Shown: in pieces, positions 44,940 to 54,072 of the stretch | Layout: each line of letters begins with the position of its first letter | Numbering within the stretch: position 1 is the stretch's first letter | NCBI GenBank assembly: GCA_947494205.1 | Contig: CANLUH010000005.1 | Coordinates: forward strand, 248,001-312,000 | Length of the DNA stretch: 64,000 nt | DNA from: an uncultured Flavobacteriaceae bacterium | GTDB lineage: Bacteria > Bacteroidota > Bacteroidia > Flavobacteriales > Flavobacteriaceae | Direction: 5' to 3' | Notes under the pieces: generated by a model | Database searches by the model: none | The model's input: only the letters and a program-made list of their open reading frames with translations | Told to the model about the DNA's origin: nothing | Program-made: the position numbers and the translations under genes

Positions 44940-46329
44940 GTCTTATTTTGGGGTTATCGGACTAGGCGTTATGGGAAAAAGTTTATCCTTAAATATAGCC
45001 GATAAAGGACATACATTATCAGTATATAATAGAGCTTCAAAAGGAGAAGAAACTGTAGTTTCAGACTTTTTAAAAAGCAATAAAGGATTAGATAATATAC
45101 AGGGTTTTACGGAGCTTTCAGAATTTGTAAATTCACTAGAACAGCCAAGAAAAATTTTGGTGATGATTAAGGCTGGACCAGTAATAGATACCGTGATAGA
45201 AACATTGATTCCTTTATTATCTAAATATGATACTATTATAGATGGAGGGAATTCGCATTACCTAGATACTAAAAAACGTAGTGATTTGCTTAATAAACAC
45301 CATATAAACTTTGTTGGAGCTGGAATTTCTGGAGGCGAAGAAGGTGCAAGAAAGGGCCCTTCCATTATGCCGGGAGGAAATATTAGTTGTTACAATGATA
45401 TTGCAGTGGTATTAGAATCTATAGCTGCAAAAGATAAAGACGGTAGGTCTTGCTGTGCGTATATAGGGCCAGAAGGTTCTGGGCATTTTGTAAAAATGGT
45501 GCATAATGGGATAGAATATGCCGAAATGCAATTGCTAGCCGAAATGTACCAAATGTTGTCTGTATTTATGTCTAATGAAGATATAGCAGAAGTTTTTGAA
45601 TTTTGGAATAAAGGCAGAAGCGCAAGTTACTTATTAGAAATAACTGCCAATATTTTACGTAAAAAAGAAGGCGATAATTACCTGGTAGATTTAATATTAG
45701 ATAAAGCAGGGAATAAAGGTACAGGCTCTTGGTCTAGTAAGGCTGCTTTAAATCTAGGAATGCCTAATAACATGATGAGTGCTGCTGTTTTTGCAAGATA
45801 CATCTCGTCCTTTAAAGCGCAACGTGTTTTATTGTCTAAACAAGTAAAAAAACAAGAAGATAAACATGTGGAAATTAGTTTAACTGTACTAGAACGCGCT
45901 TATTATTTTGCTAGACTAATAAACCATCATCAAGGATTTCAATTAATAAAAGAAGCTTCAGTTAATTATAATTGGGGACTTAATCTAAGTGAAATTGCTA
46001 GGATTTGGACTAATGGATGTATTATAAAATCCGAATTAATGGAAACATTAGTTAAAGCGTTTAATACAACGAGCTTATTATTAGATAATAGAACTATTAC
46101 AAATGATCTTTATGCCAACGAAGCTGCAGTTTCAGAAACAATACAATATACATTAGCTAACAGAATGGCTGCGCCAAGTTTTTCTGCTGCATATAATTAT
46201 TGGGTGGGGATGACGACCGAGCAATCTTCAGCAAATATAATACAAGCACAGCGCGATTATTTTGGGGCGCACACTTATAATAGAAAAGACGCGCCTTTGG
46301 ATACTTTTTTTCACACTAATTGGATGTAA
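44932..46329 (+). CDS. gnd: 6-phosphogluconate dehydrogenase, decarboxylating
   Basis: A full-length 465-residue enzyme. The NADP-binding start is FGVIGLGVMGKSLSLNIADKGH, followed by DGGNSHYLDT. The signature FVGAGISGGEEGARKGPSIMPGG and the catalytic region GHFVKMVHNGIEYAEMQ are intact, and the helical C-terminal dimer domain ends in FGAHTYNRKDAP, including the Arg-His type substrate contact. It turns 6-phosphogluconate into ribulose 5-phosphate with NADPH and CO2. Coupled to gntK by an 8-base overlap and followed by gntP after 3 bases, it sends imported gluconate straight into the pentose phosphate pathway instead of an Entner-Doudoroff route. Confidence 0.96.
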   Translation: MSKSYFGVIGLGVMGKSLSLNIADKGHTLSVYNRASKGEETVVSDFLKSNKGLDNIQGFTELSEFVNSLEQPRKILVMIKAGPVIDTVIETLIPLLSKYDTIIDGGNSHYLDTKKRSDLLNKHHINFVGAGISGGEEGARKGPSIMPGGNISCYNDIAVVLESIAAKDKDGRSCCAYIGPEGSGHFVKMVHNGIEYAEMQLLAEMYQMLSVFMSNEDIAEVFEFWNKGRSASYLLEITANILRKKEGDNYLVDLILDKAGNKGTGSWSSKAALNLGMPNNMMSAAVFARYISSFKAQRVLLSKQVKKQEDKHVEISLTVLERAYYFARLINHHQGFQLIKEASVNYNWGLNLSEIARIWTNGCIIKSELMETLVKAFNTTSLLLDNRTITNDLYANEAAVSETIQYTLANRMAAPSFSAAYNYWVGMTTEQSSANIIQAQRDYFGAHTYNRKDAPLDTFFHTNWM

Positions 46330-46332
46330 CTT

Positions 46333-47682
46333 ATGCAAGTATTAGACTATAATCTTATAGCTGCAGTATTTTTAGGAATAGCAGTTTTATTAATCCTAAT
46401 TTTAAAATTAAGAATACAAGCATTTATAGCGTTGTTAATAGCAAGTATAACTGTTGGTATAGTTGCAGGAATGGATCCAGTTTCTATTATAGAAACCATG
46501 CAAAAGGGTATGGGTGGGACACTTGGGTTTGTAGCTGTAGTAGTTGGGTTAGGTGCCATGTTTGGCGCTATTTTGGAACATTCTGGAGGTGCAGAAGCTT
46601 TAGCAAAATATTTATTAAGCAAGTTTGGAGAGAAAAACGCTTCTTGGGCTTTAATGTTAACAGGTTTTTTTGTGGCTATTCCTGTGTTTTTTGACGTTGC
46701 TTTTATAATTCTGGTACCATTAATTTATTCATTACAGCGAAAAACTAAAAAATCATTATTAATCTATGGGATTCCATTATTAGCCGGATTAGCAATAACA
46801 CACTCCTTTATTCCACCAACGCCAGGGCCAGTAGCAGTAGCAGATATTTTAAAAGCAGATTTAGGTTGGGTTATTCTTTTTGGTTTTATAGCAGGTATTC
46901 CTGCTGCCATAATAAGCGGGCCGCTTTTTGCAAAATACATTGGCAATAAAATACATATAGATGCGCCTGAATTATCTATAGAAGATTTTGATGAAGCCAA
47001 TTACCCTTCAGTAGGATTAGTATTAAGTATTATAGGAATTCCTATTATTTTAATTGTATTAAATACGGTTTTAAATAGTGCTTTATTTGGAGAAGAGGTT
47101 ATCCCGCAGAACTTAAAAAAATGGATGCAAATGATAGGGCACCCCTTTTCAGCTTTAATTATAGCAAACCTTATAGCTATGTATCTTTTAGGAATACGAA
47201 GACAAGTAAGTAAAGAGGCATTGTTAGAAATGACTACGAAGTCTATGGGGCCAGCTGGAATAATAATTTTACTAACTGGGGCAGGAGGTGTTTTTAAACA
47301 AATGCTGGTAAATACAGGAACAGGAGAAATGTTGGCTAATTACTTTGCGCAAGAAGGCGTTAGTATTATCGTATTTGCTTTTTTAGCGGCTGCATTAGTG
47401 CGAATTTTACAAGGGTCGGCAACTGTAGCAATGATTACTGCAGCTGGTATTACAGCACCTTTATTGGGGGCGGATATTTCCGAAATAAGTAAAGCGCTTT
47501 TAGTTATAGCCATAGCATCTGGAGCTTCTATATTATCACATGTTAATGATAGTGGATTCTGGTTGGTAAGTAAATATTTAGGTTTAACAGAAAAGCAAAC
47601 ATTTAAAAGTTGGACAGTAATGACTACGTTGTTAGCATTAGTAGGATTTACAACAGTAAGTATTATTTCAATATTTACTTAG
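46333..47682 (+). CDS. gntP: GntP-family gluconate permease
   Basis: A 449-residue polytopic membrane protein, about 12 transmembrane helices. GntP-family stretches are visible: KGMGGTLGFVAVVVGLGAMFG, GFFVAIPVFFDVAFIIL, THSFIPPTPGPVAVADIL, and at the C-terminus LRILQGSATVAMITAAG and SGASILSHVNDSGFWLVSKY. These are hallmarks of the H+/gluconate symporters. It lies 3 bases after gnd in the same operon, making gluconate or a close sugar acid the likely substrate. The gene ends about 98 bases before the LacI regulator. Confidence 0.94.
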   Translation: MQVLDYNLIAAVFLGIAVLLILILKLRIQAFIALLIASITVGIVAGMDPVSIIETMQKGMGGTLGFVAVVVGLGAMFGAILEHSGGAEALAKYLLSKFGEKNASWALMLTGFFVAIPVFFDVAFIILVPLIYSLQRKTKKSLLIYGIPLLAGLAITHSFIPPTPGPVAVADILKADLGWVILFGFIAGIPAAIISGPLFAKYIGNKIHIDAPELSIEDFDEANYPSVGLVLSIIGIPIILIVLNTVLNSALFGEEVIPQNLKKWMQMIGHPFSALIIANLIAMYLLGIRRQVSKEALLEMTTKSMGPAGIIILLTGAGGVFKQMLVNTGTGEMLANYFAQEGVSIIVFAFLAAALVRILQGSATVAMITAAGITAPLLGADISEISKALLVIAIASGASILSHVNDSGFWLVSKYLGLTEKQTFKSWTVMTTLLALVGFTTVSIISIFT

Positions 47683-47780
47683 TTTTTTGAAGTTAAAATG
47701 TATTAAAAATAAAAGCTAAACTATTTTAAGTTATTTTAGTAATTAATAGTTGTTTTAATGTGTTTTAAAAAGAAAGAAAT

Positions 47781-48788
47781 ATGATTACTTTAAAGGAGTT
47801 AGCAAAGAAATTAAATGTCTCAATATCTACTGTTTCAAAAGCTTTGAATGATAGTAGTGAAATTAGTGAAGAAACAATAAAAAGAGTAAAAGAAGTTGCG
47901 GAGATTTATAATTATACGCCCAATAAAGTAGCATTAAGTTTAAAGAATAGCAAAACAAAAACGATAGGAGTCATTATACCAAATATATTAAATCACTTTT
48001 TTGCAAAAGTACTATATGGTATTGAAAAAGAGGCGTCAAAATTGGGTTATAGTTTAATTACTTGTATTTCTAATGAATTGTACGATAAGGAAGTGAATAG
48101 TCTAAACCTTTTGGCTAATGGTAGTGTAGATGGATTTATTATGTCTATAGCTGAAGAGACGCAGATACATCAAAAATCGGATCATTTTAAAGCTATTATA
48201 GATAGAAAGTTACCCATTGTAATGTTTGATCGTACCTCTGAAAAAATAGATTGTGATAAAGTAATTATAGATGATTTTCAGGCAACTTATAAGGTGACAA
48301 AACATCTTTTGGAAGAAGGACGACAAAACATAGTATTAATAAATAATATAGAAGAGTTAAATGTAGGTAAGTTAAGAACAAAAGGCTTTCTGCAGGCGAT
48401 AGCAGATAATGTGTCTTATAAAAACGAACCTATAGTTGTTAGTACTAGTAAAGCAGATGATTTAGAAACTGCAATTGATGCTATTTTCGATACACATAAA
48501 GCTGTAGATGGTATTATAGCTATAGATAACGTTTCTGGTGTAATTGCATTAAATAAAGCTCAAAAGCGAGGCGTTTCAATACCAGAAACATTATCTATTA
48601 TAGGCTTTTCAGATGAAAATGTATTACAATTTACAACACCAAAATTATCAACAGTATCACAACATTCTCAAGAAATAGGAGCAACCTCGGTGCGACTATT
48701 AGTAGATAGATTAGAAAGTAAAGAAAAATTAAAACAGACAACTAAAGTTATAGATGTTAGTCTTCATTTAAGGGGGACAACAAAATGA
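47781..48788 (+). CDS. LacI-family transcriptional regulator
   Basis: A 335-residue repressor-type protein. The N-terminal helix-turn-helix (ITLKELAKKLNVSISTVSKALND) and hinge region (YTPNKVALSLKN) are followed by a periplasmic-binding-like sensor domain (TIGVIIPNILNHFFAKVLYGIEKEA; VDGFIMSIAEE; GFSDENVLQFTTPKLSTVSQ). The effector is presumably gluconate, 6-phosphogluconate or the imported sugar. Its position after gntP and 33 bases before the GPH transporter suggests it controls this locus and perhaps itself. I did not find a matching palindromic operator repeated before the operon; a palindrome near the susC promoter at 55077 is one candidate target. Confidence 0.93.
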   Translation: MITLKELAKKLNVSISTVSKALNDSSEISEETIKRVKEVAEIYNYTPNKVALSLKNSKTKTIGVIIPNILNHFFAKVLYGIEKEASKLGYSLITCISNELYDKEVNSLNLLANGSVDGFIMSIAEETQIHQKSDHFKAIIDRKLPIVMFDRTSEKIDCDKVIIDDFQATYKVTKHLLEEGRQNIVLINNIEELNVGKLRTKGFLQAIADNVSYKNEPIVVSTSKADDLETAIDAIFDTHKAVDGIIAIDNVSGVIALNKAQKRGVSIPETLSIIGFSDENVLQFTTPKLSTVSQHSQEIGATSVRLLVDRLESKEKLKQTTKVIDVSLHLRGTTK

Positions 48789-48821
48789 CTTTAAATAAAC
48801 CCTTAAACATTATTACACATT

Positions 48822-50420
48822 ATGTCTAAACTAAGTAAACTGTCATTAAAAGAAAAAATTGGTTATGCTTTAGGAGATGGAGCGGCAAATATAGCATGGC
48901 GAGGAGTGTCTACATTTTTATTCATTTATTATACAGATGTCTTTGGTTTAAGCCCAGCAATAGTAGGGGTGTTATTTTTAGTGGCAAGATTTAGTGATGG
49001 TATTAGTGATATATTGATGGGGGTTATTGGGGATCGTACAAAATCTAAATATGGGAAGTTTCGTCCATGGATTTTATGGACAGCTATTCCTTTAGGTGTT
49101 GTTTTGTCCTTGTTGTTTACTGCCCCAGATTTAAGTTCTTCTGGTAAAATTGTATACGTCTATGTAACTTATATTTTGTTTACGCTTATTTATACAGCGA
49201 ATAATATACCTTATGGTGCGTTAATGGCTGTAATGACAGGAGATGATAAAGAGCGTACCAGTTTAGGTTCTTTTAGGATGGTTGGTGCATTTGCTGGAGG
49301 TATGATTGTGCAAGGTTTATTATTGTTTTTAGTAGCTTATTTTGGGAATGTGAATAACGACATTCGAGTTGATAAGTTGGGGGATGAAAAATTTAGGGTG
49401 GAAGTGTTGGCTATGGATAATGTGTCTAATGCAAACATAAAAACTGAAGCAGGTATTGCGACTTTTGTATGGGAAAATAACGTTTCAGGTAAAAATGAAA
49501 TGACACATGGTAAAAGTTTTGCTATGAAATCTGGCGAAAAATATACTTTTATTGTTGAGGGAGAATCTAATCTTGAAGTAGATAATATTTCAATAATTAA
49601 TCAGAAAGCTGGCTATAGTAAGTCGATTTATTTGTTATCAGTCTTTTTAATCATTTTTATGTTATTTACTTTTTATTCAACAAAGGAAAGGGTGATGCCT
49701 CCGGAGACTCAAAAGAATAATTTTCTTAAAGATTTTAAAGATTTAATAGGGAATAGGCCGTGGCTGGTGTTATTGATAGTTGGTTTGTTATTTAATGTGT
49801 ATAATTCCATTAAACAAGGTATTGTGGTTATATATTTTACACATTATTTAAATGATCAATTATTGGCAGCTACTTATTTAATAGGACTTATGTTGGCTTC
49901 TATTGGAGGAGCTATGGTAACTACTTATTTAAGTAAGAGATTGGGTAAGAAAAAACTATTTATTTATGCACTTATTTTTTCAAGCCTTACTAATGCATTA
50001 TTGGTTTTTTGTGGGCCTAATAATATTGTTGTCATTTTTATATTAGGTCTTGTATCGGAATTTGCTTCAGCTATCTTTCCAACATTATTTTTTGTCATGC
50101 TTGGTGATGCAGCTGATTATTCTGAGTTTAAAAATTCTAGAAGAGCTACTGGTCTTATTTATTCAGCAGGTTCTTTTGCTACAAAATTTGGTGGCGGTAT
50201 TGCTGGTGCTATTATAGGTTTTGTGCTGGTAGCGTTTAATTATGATGGTCAAGATGCTGCGTCTATTACAGGTGCTATACCTGGTATAGTTATGTTAATG
50301 AGTTGGATACCAGCTATAGTTGCAGTGCTTGCAGCTTGTTTAATGTTTTTTTATCCATTAGATCAAAAGAAGATGAATATAATAACGACAGAATTAAATG
50401 CTAGGAGAGAAGACGTATAG
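48822..50420 (+). CDS. GPH-type (MFS) sugar:cation symporter with a soluble insert
   Basis: The 532-residue glycoside-pentoside-hexuronide type transporter starts LSLKEKIGYALGDGAANIAWRG and has the GPH loop DRTKSKYGKFRPWILW and the late motif GDAADYSEFKNSRRATGLIYSAGSFATKFGGGI. Relatives are usually 450-480 residues long. The extra length is a polar segment at about residues 175-268 (NNDIRVDKLGDEKFRVEVL through NLEVDNISIINQKAG), with strand-like repeats, inserted between two membrane helices. It probably forms a periplasmic domain. Last gene of the operon; a damaged copy of a similar transporter's 3' end follows at once. Confidence 0.9.
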   Translation: MSKLSKLSLKEKIGYALGDGAANIAWRGVSTFLFIYYTDVFGLSPAIVGVLFLVARFSDGISDILMGVIGDRTKSKYGKFRPWILWTAIPLGVVLSLLFTAPDLSSSGKIVYVYVTYILFTLIYTANNIPYGALMAVMTGDDKERTSLGSFRMVGAFAGGMIVQGLLLFLVAYFGNVNNDIRVDKLGDEKFRVEVLAMDNVSNANIKTEAGIATFVWENNVSGKNEMTHGKSFAMKSGEKYTFIVEGESNLEVDNISIINQKAGYSKSIYLLSVFLIIFMLFTFYSTKERVMPPETQKNNFLKDFKDLIGNRPWLVLLIVGLLFNVYNSIKQGIVVIYFTHYLNDQLLAATYLIGLMLASIGGAMVTTYLSKRLGKKKLFIYALIFSSLTNALLVFCGPNNIVVIFILGLVSEFASAIFPTLFFVMLGDAADYSEFKNSRRATGLIYSAGSFATKFGGGIAGAIIGFVLVAFNYDGQDAASITGAIPGIVMLMSWIPAIVAVLAACLMFFYPLDQKKMNIITTELNARREDV

Positions 50421-50469
50421 CTAAGAATGGATTTTGTTTTTATAATTTTGGATACCATTATATCGATTA

Positions 50470-50698
50470 ATTTGGAATATAAAAAATGGTAGACATGCGA
50501 CAGGTCTAATTTTTTCTGTAGGAGTTATTGCGATGTTAGTTTTAAATAGTTGTAATTGTGAAGGATAAATAGTGGTAAAACGTCTGAGGTGTTTCAAGGT
50601 GTAAAATTAAATGTGAGTATTATACCTGTGTATTTATTAATAACTAAAAAAAAATGAAAGACATTGAAGCAGAATTAGAAAGTAGAAGAAGGAAATAA
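50470..50698 (+). pseudogene. Remnant of the 3' end of a second GPH transporter gene
   Basis: Two short frames continue the pattern of the intact gene just upstream. From 50473, WNIKNGRHATGLIFSVGV matches SEFKNSRRATGLIYSAGS of the neighbour, then stops at 50562 (CEG, stop). One base off in frame, GVKLNVSIIPVYLL, then KKKMKDIEAELESRRRK, ends at the stop 50696-50698. This matches the usual GPH C-terminus and corresponds to KKMNIITTELNARRED in the neighbour. The frame change and missing transmembrane segment between the two show decay. A former tandem transporter pair, or a duplication followed by deletion, would explain it. Confidence 0.75.
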
Positions 50699-51136
50699 CT
50701 ACTCTACCTTTTCATCTGCATTTAATAAATCTATTACATATTCATTTTGATTTATCGAAAAATAAATGTTTTCAATTTTATCTTTCAATTGATCGATGTC
50801 GATATCTAATTGGGGGTTATGTTGGCTAGATTTAATTATAGCTAATTGTTGGCGTAGATTGTTAGTTTCTTTTAAGAGTTTATTAAAGTCTTCCTCTGCT
50901 TTTATTACTGCTTTTGTAAATTTATTTTTATTTAATAAATCTATAGTGTAAACTCTTTGTTTTAGCTCTTTAAGGGTTTTAGTGTCTTCTGTGTTAATAT
51001 TTGTCTCTAAAACATAGTTAATTTGTGTAAATAGTATAATTATGAATTTCTCAATGATTTCAGGGCATTTTTTCAATGCAAAGTCTTTTTCTAGAGCTTC
51101 TACGTGCTTCTGTATTGCTATAATTTTTGTACTCAC
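50699..51136 (-). CDS. Hypothetical helical coiled-coil protein
   Basis: The 145-residue product is almost entirely helical and charged, with heptad-like runs (KHVEALEKDFALKK; VIKAEEDFNKLLKETNNLRQQ; DIDQLKDKIENIYFS). It contains no signal peptide, Cys pair or enzyme motif. The start is a GTG at 51134-51136. The stop codon abuts the transporter remnant on the opposite strand. I do not recognise the family, and it looks unrelated to the surrounding sugar genes; it could be a recent insertion or a small structural protein. Confidence 0.6.
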   Translation of the reverse strand: MSTKIIAIQKHVEALEKDFALKKCPEIIEKFIIILFTQINYVLETNINTEDTKTLKELKQRVYTIDLLNKNKFTKAVIKAEEDFNKLLKETNNLRQQLAIIKSSQHNPQLDIDIDQLKDKIENIYFSINQNEYVIDLLNADEKVE

Positions 51137-51474
51137 AAAATAATTTTTTAATGAAGAATTTAATAACTATATACAATATACATAAAATGTTTAATTATTT
51201 TAAAAATATGTTAAACAAAACATGTTAGTTTAGATTTATAAAAGACTATTTAGGTAATAGTAAAACGAAAACAATTATCTTGTTTTTTGCTTGTTTTAGG
51301 AGGGTTTAAATATGTTTAGTCCAATATTCAGAATAGGTAAATAAGCTTTTTAAGAGTATTTAATAGGTGTGTTTTGTAACAGAAAATATCTAGATGAATA
51401 AGTGATTTTAATAAAAAAAGACTCAACATTTAGTTGAGTCTTTTTTTTGCTATTAAATAATTGAGTTAAGGGAA
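51137..51474. other. 338-base intergenic region with the GH3 terminator at its end
   Basis: No gene is supported between the coiled-coil gene and the second GH3 gene. The only feature I see is the terminator at 51413-51448. The rest is AT-rich and may hold the promoter of the minus-strand coiled-coil gene, but no clean TAnnTTTG box was found. Confidence 0.5.
51413..51448 (-). terminator. Terminator of the second GH3 gene
   Basis: GACTCAAC (51420-51427) and GTTGAGTC (51433-51440) form a stem with a five-base loop. Seven A's to the left become T's on the minus strand, and eight T's lie to the right. It lies 26 bases past the GH3 stop. Confidence 0.85.
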
Positions 51475-53802
51475 TTATTTTAATTCAAAATTGGCTTCTA
51501 AGCTTGTTTTAGAACTACCACCAACAAATATTTTAAATTCACCGGCTTCTACCAAATAGTTGCCATTGTTGTCGAAGAAACCTAAAGTACTGTCATCTAA
51601 AGTGAATTTTATAGTTTTTGTTTCTCCTGTCTTTAAAGGTACTAATTCAAATCCTTTTAATTCTTTTACTGGTCTAACTATACTACCAACAAAATCTCTA
51701 ATGTAAAGTTGTACAACTTCTTTTCCATCTAGTTTTCCTGTGTTGGTTACATCAACAGAAACTGTTATAGCTTCACCTACTGCAGCGCTAGTTTTACTTA
51801 ATTTTAAGTTTTTATATTTAAAATCGGTATAACTTAAGCCGTGACCAAAAGGATATAAAGGTGAATTTTCTACATCAGAATAATGTGTCCAGAATACCAT
51901 AGTAGTATCTGCCATTGGTACAGGTCTTCCTGTGCTTTTGTGATTATAATATATAGGTGTTTGTCCTACATTTCTAGGGAAAGTCATAGGTAATTTTCCG
52001 CTAGGGTTATAATCACCATATAATACCTCTGCAACAGCATTACCTGTTTGTGTTCCTAATTGCCAAGCTTCAACAATAGCAGGAATATGTTTATCTGCCC
52101 AAGTAATAGCTAGAGGTCTTCCGTTATTTAATACTAAAACAATATTTTTATTAGCCTTATAAACGGCTTCTAGTAATTCTTGTTGCACACCTGGTAGTTG
52201 CAAGTTTGTTCTACTTCTGCCTTCTCCACTTTGGAAACCGTGTTCTCCAAGTACCATAACAACTACATCTGCTTGTTTTGCAGCTGCAATAGCATCGTTA
52301 AATTCACTTTTATCGGTAGTATTAATGTGTAATTCTTTAGTGAATGCAGTTTTACCTACAGTAACATCTGCTCCTTTTTTATAAACCAGATTATTACCTT
52401 TATATTTTTGCATACCCTCTAATACAGAAACCGCTGTATTATCATCTGATGCTAGTCTCCAACTACCTAAAGGACTATTTTTGTCTGAAGCCAAAGCGCC
52501 TATTAAAGCAATTTTTTGTCCTTCCTTTTTTAATGGTAATAAGTTGTTTTCGTTCTTTAGTAATACAATTGATTTTTTAGCCATATCTAATACAGCATCG
52601 TGATGTTTTTTGTTTCCAATAACCTCTTTTTCACGAGCTTTATCGCAATATCTGTAAGGATCTTCAAATAAACCTAATTCAAATTTAACACGTAAAATAC
52701 GTTTTACTGCATCATCTAAAAGAGACTCATCAATAGTACCATCTTTTACAAGATTTGCTAATTCTTCAATATACGCATACGATTCCATATCCATATCAGA
52801 ACCAGCTGTAACAGCAAGTTTAGCGGCATCTCTTTTATCTTTAGCGCGTCCCCATGTAGCTATTTCACCTATAGAGGCCCAGTCCGATACAACAAAACCA
52901 TTCCAATTCCACTTACCTTTAAGAATGTCACGTTGTAAAAAGGAGTTGCTAGTTGCAGGTATACCATTAAGATCGTTAAATCCGTTCATAAATGTTTTAA
53001 CATTAGCATCGGCAGCAGCTTTAAAAGGAGGGAGTACTAGATTATGTAGTGTTGCACCACTAATATCTACGGTGTTATATTCTTTACCAGCTTCTCCAAA
53101 ACCATAAGCAGCAAAGTGCTTAGCACAAGCAGCAATAGTATTAGGTTTAGTTAAATCGTCTCCTTGAAATCCATTAACTCTAGCTTGAGCAATTTTACTT
53201 CCTAAATATGGGTCTTCTCCGCCACCTTCCATAACGCGTCCCCATTTAGCATCTTGCGAAATATCTACCATAGGCGCAAAAGTCCAGTTAATACCTGCGG
53301 CAGAAGCTTCGGCAGCACCAACACTAGCAGAGTTTTTTATAGCTTCTAAATCCCAACTTGCACTTTCTGCCAGAGGGATAGGGCTAAGTGTCTTATAGCC
53401 ATGAATAACATCAAAACCTATAATAAGTGGAATTCCTAAGCGAGATTCCTCTACAGCTATTTTTTGTACGGTTTTAACATTCTCAACACCTTTAACATTT
53501 AGCATAGAACCAACCCAGCCTTTTTTTAAGTGTTCGTATTTTTTTTCAGCATTGCCCTCTGTTGGTGTAGGGCCAGTAACATCCCAAAATCCATTATATT
53601 GATTCATCTGACCGACTTTTTCCTCTACGGTCATTAATTTTAGCAATGAGTCTACCTTTTGTTCAATGCTATTTTCTGTTTTAGATTCTAGTACAGCTAC
53701 TTGATTATTGTCTTTACATCCCATAAAAGTCGAAATTGTTAACGCTAAAACGACCATCTTGTTGGTGTAGCTCATAGTCTTTTGTTTGCAGTTAATCTTC
53801 AT
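51475..53802 (-). CDS. Glycoside hydrolase family 3 beta-glucosidase, lipoprotein
   Basis: A 775-residue GH3 enzyme. From the ATG at 53802 the N-terminus reads MKINCKQKTMSYTNKMVVLA, and a lipobox (STFMGC) follows. A longer ORF extension upstream has no signal character, and a start at 53775 (MSYTNK) is also possible. Key sites are IPLIIGFDVIHGYKTLSPIP, CAKHFAAYG, the nucleophile Asp in GFVVSDWASIGE, GEHGFQSGEGRSRTNLQLPG near the acid/base, and a C-terminal fibronectin-type domain. It is related to the 42197 GH3 protein but clearly divergent, and lipid-anchored where that one is soluble. Opposite orientation and its own terminator show a separate transcript. It probably trims oligosaccharides brought in by the adjacent SusCD system. 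Confidence 0.93.
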   Translation of the reverse strand: MKINCKQKTMSYTNKMVVLALTISTFMGCKDNNQVAVLESKTENSIEQKVDSLLKLMTVEEKVGQMNQYNGFWDVTGPTPTEGNAEKKYEHLKKGWVGSMLNVKGVENVKTVQKIAVEESRLGIPLIIGFDVIHGYKTLSPIPLAESASWDLEAIKNSASVGAAEASAAGINWTFAPMVDISQDAKWGRVMEGGGEDPYLGSKIAQARVNGFQGDDLTKPNTIAACAKHFAAYGFGEAGKEYNTVDISGATLHNLVLPPFKAAADANVKTFMNGFNDLNGIPATSNSFLQRDILKGKWNWNGFVVSDWASIGEIATWGRAKDKRDAAKLAVTAGSDMDMESYAYIEELANLVKDGTIDESLLDDAVKRILRVKFELGLFEDPYRYCDKAREKEVIGNKKHHDAVLDMAKKSIVLLKNENNLLPLKKEGQKIALIGALASDKNSPLGSWRLASDDNTAVSVLEGMQKYKGNNLVYKKGADVTVGKTAFTKELHINTTDKSEFNDAIAAAKQADVVVMVLGEHGFQSGEGRSRTNLQLPGVQQELLEAVYKANKNIVLVLNNGRPLAITWADKHIPAIVEAWQLGTQTGNAVAEVLYGDYNPSGKLPMTFPRNVGQTPIYYNHKSTGRPVPMADTTMVFWTHYSDVENSPLYPFGHGLSYTDFKYKNLKLSKTSAAVGEAITVSVDVTNTGKLDGKEVVQLYIRDFVGSIVRPVKELKGFELVPLKTGETKTIKFTLDDSTLGFFDNNGNYLVEAGEFKIFVGGSSKTSLEANFELK

Positions 53803-54072
53803 TATTAGTTTAGTTTCTACAGTTAATACACTTGTAGTTAGGTGTGCTTTAAGCAGTTTGTTAATTAGTAACAAAATTGTATACATAAGCAGGGGTAAAA
53901 TTAAGCTAAAGAATAGTGTATAGTTAAACTAAAATAATCAAAAAATGATATTATTTAAACATAAAAGGTGCTATCAATGATTAGAAACTATTAACTATTT
54001 GGTTTTTAAATTACTAAAGAGAATTAAAAAAAGATTAATTATTGTAAAATTAATATCATAAATTTTTAACAT

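Noticed and set aside
53803-53886. Upstream extension of the second GH3 gene
   Set aside because: The extra 28 residues lie before the lipoprotein signal and match no part of GH3 proteins.
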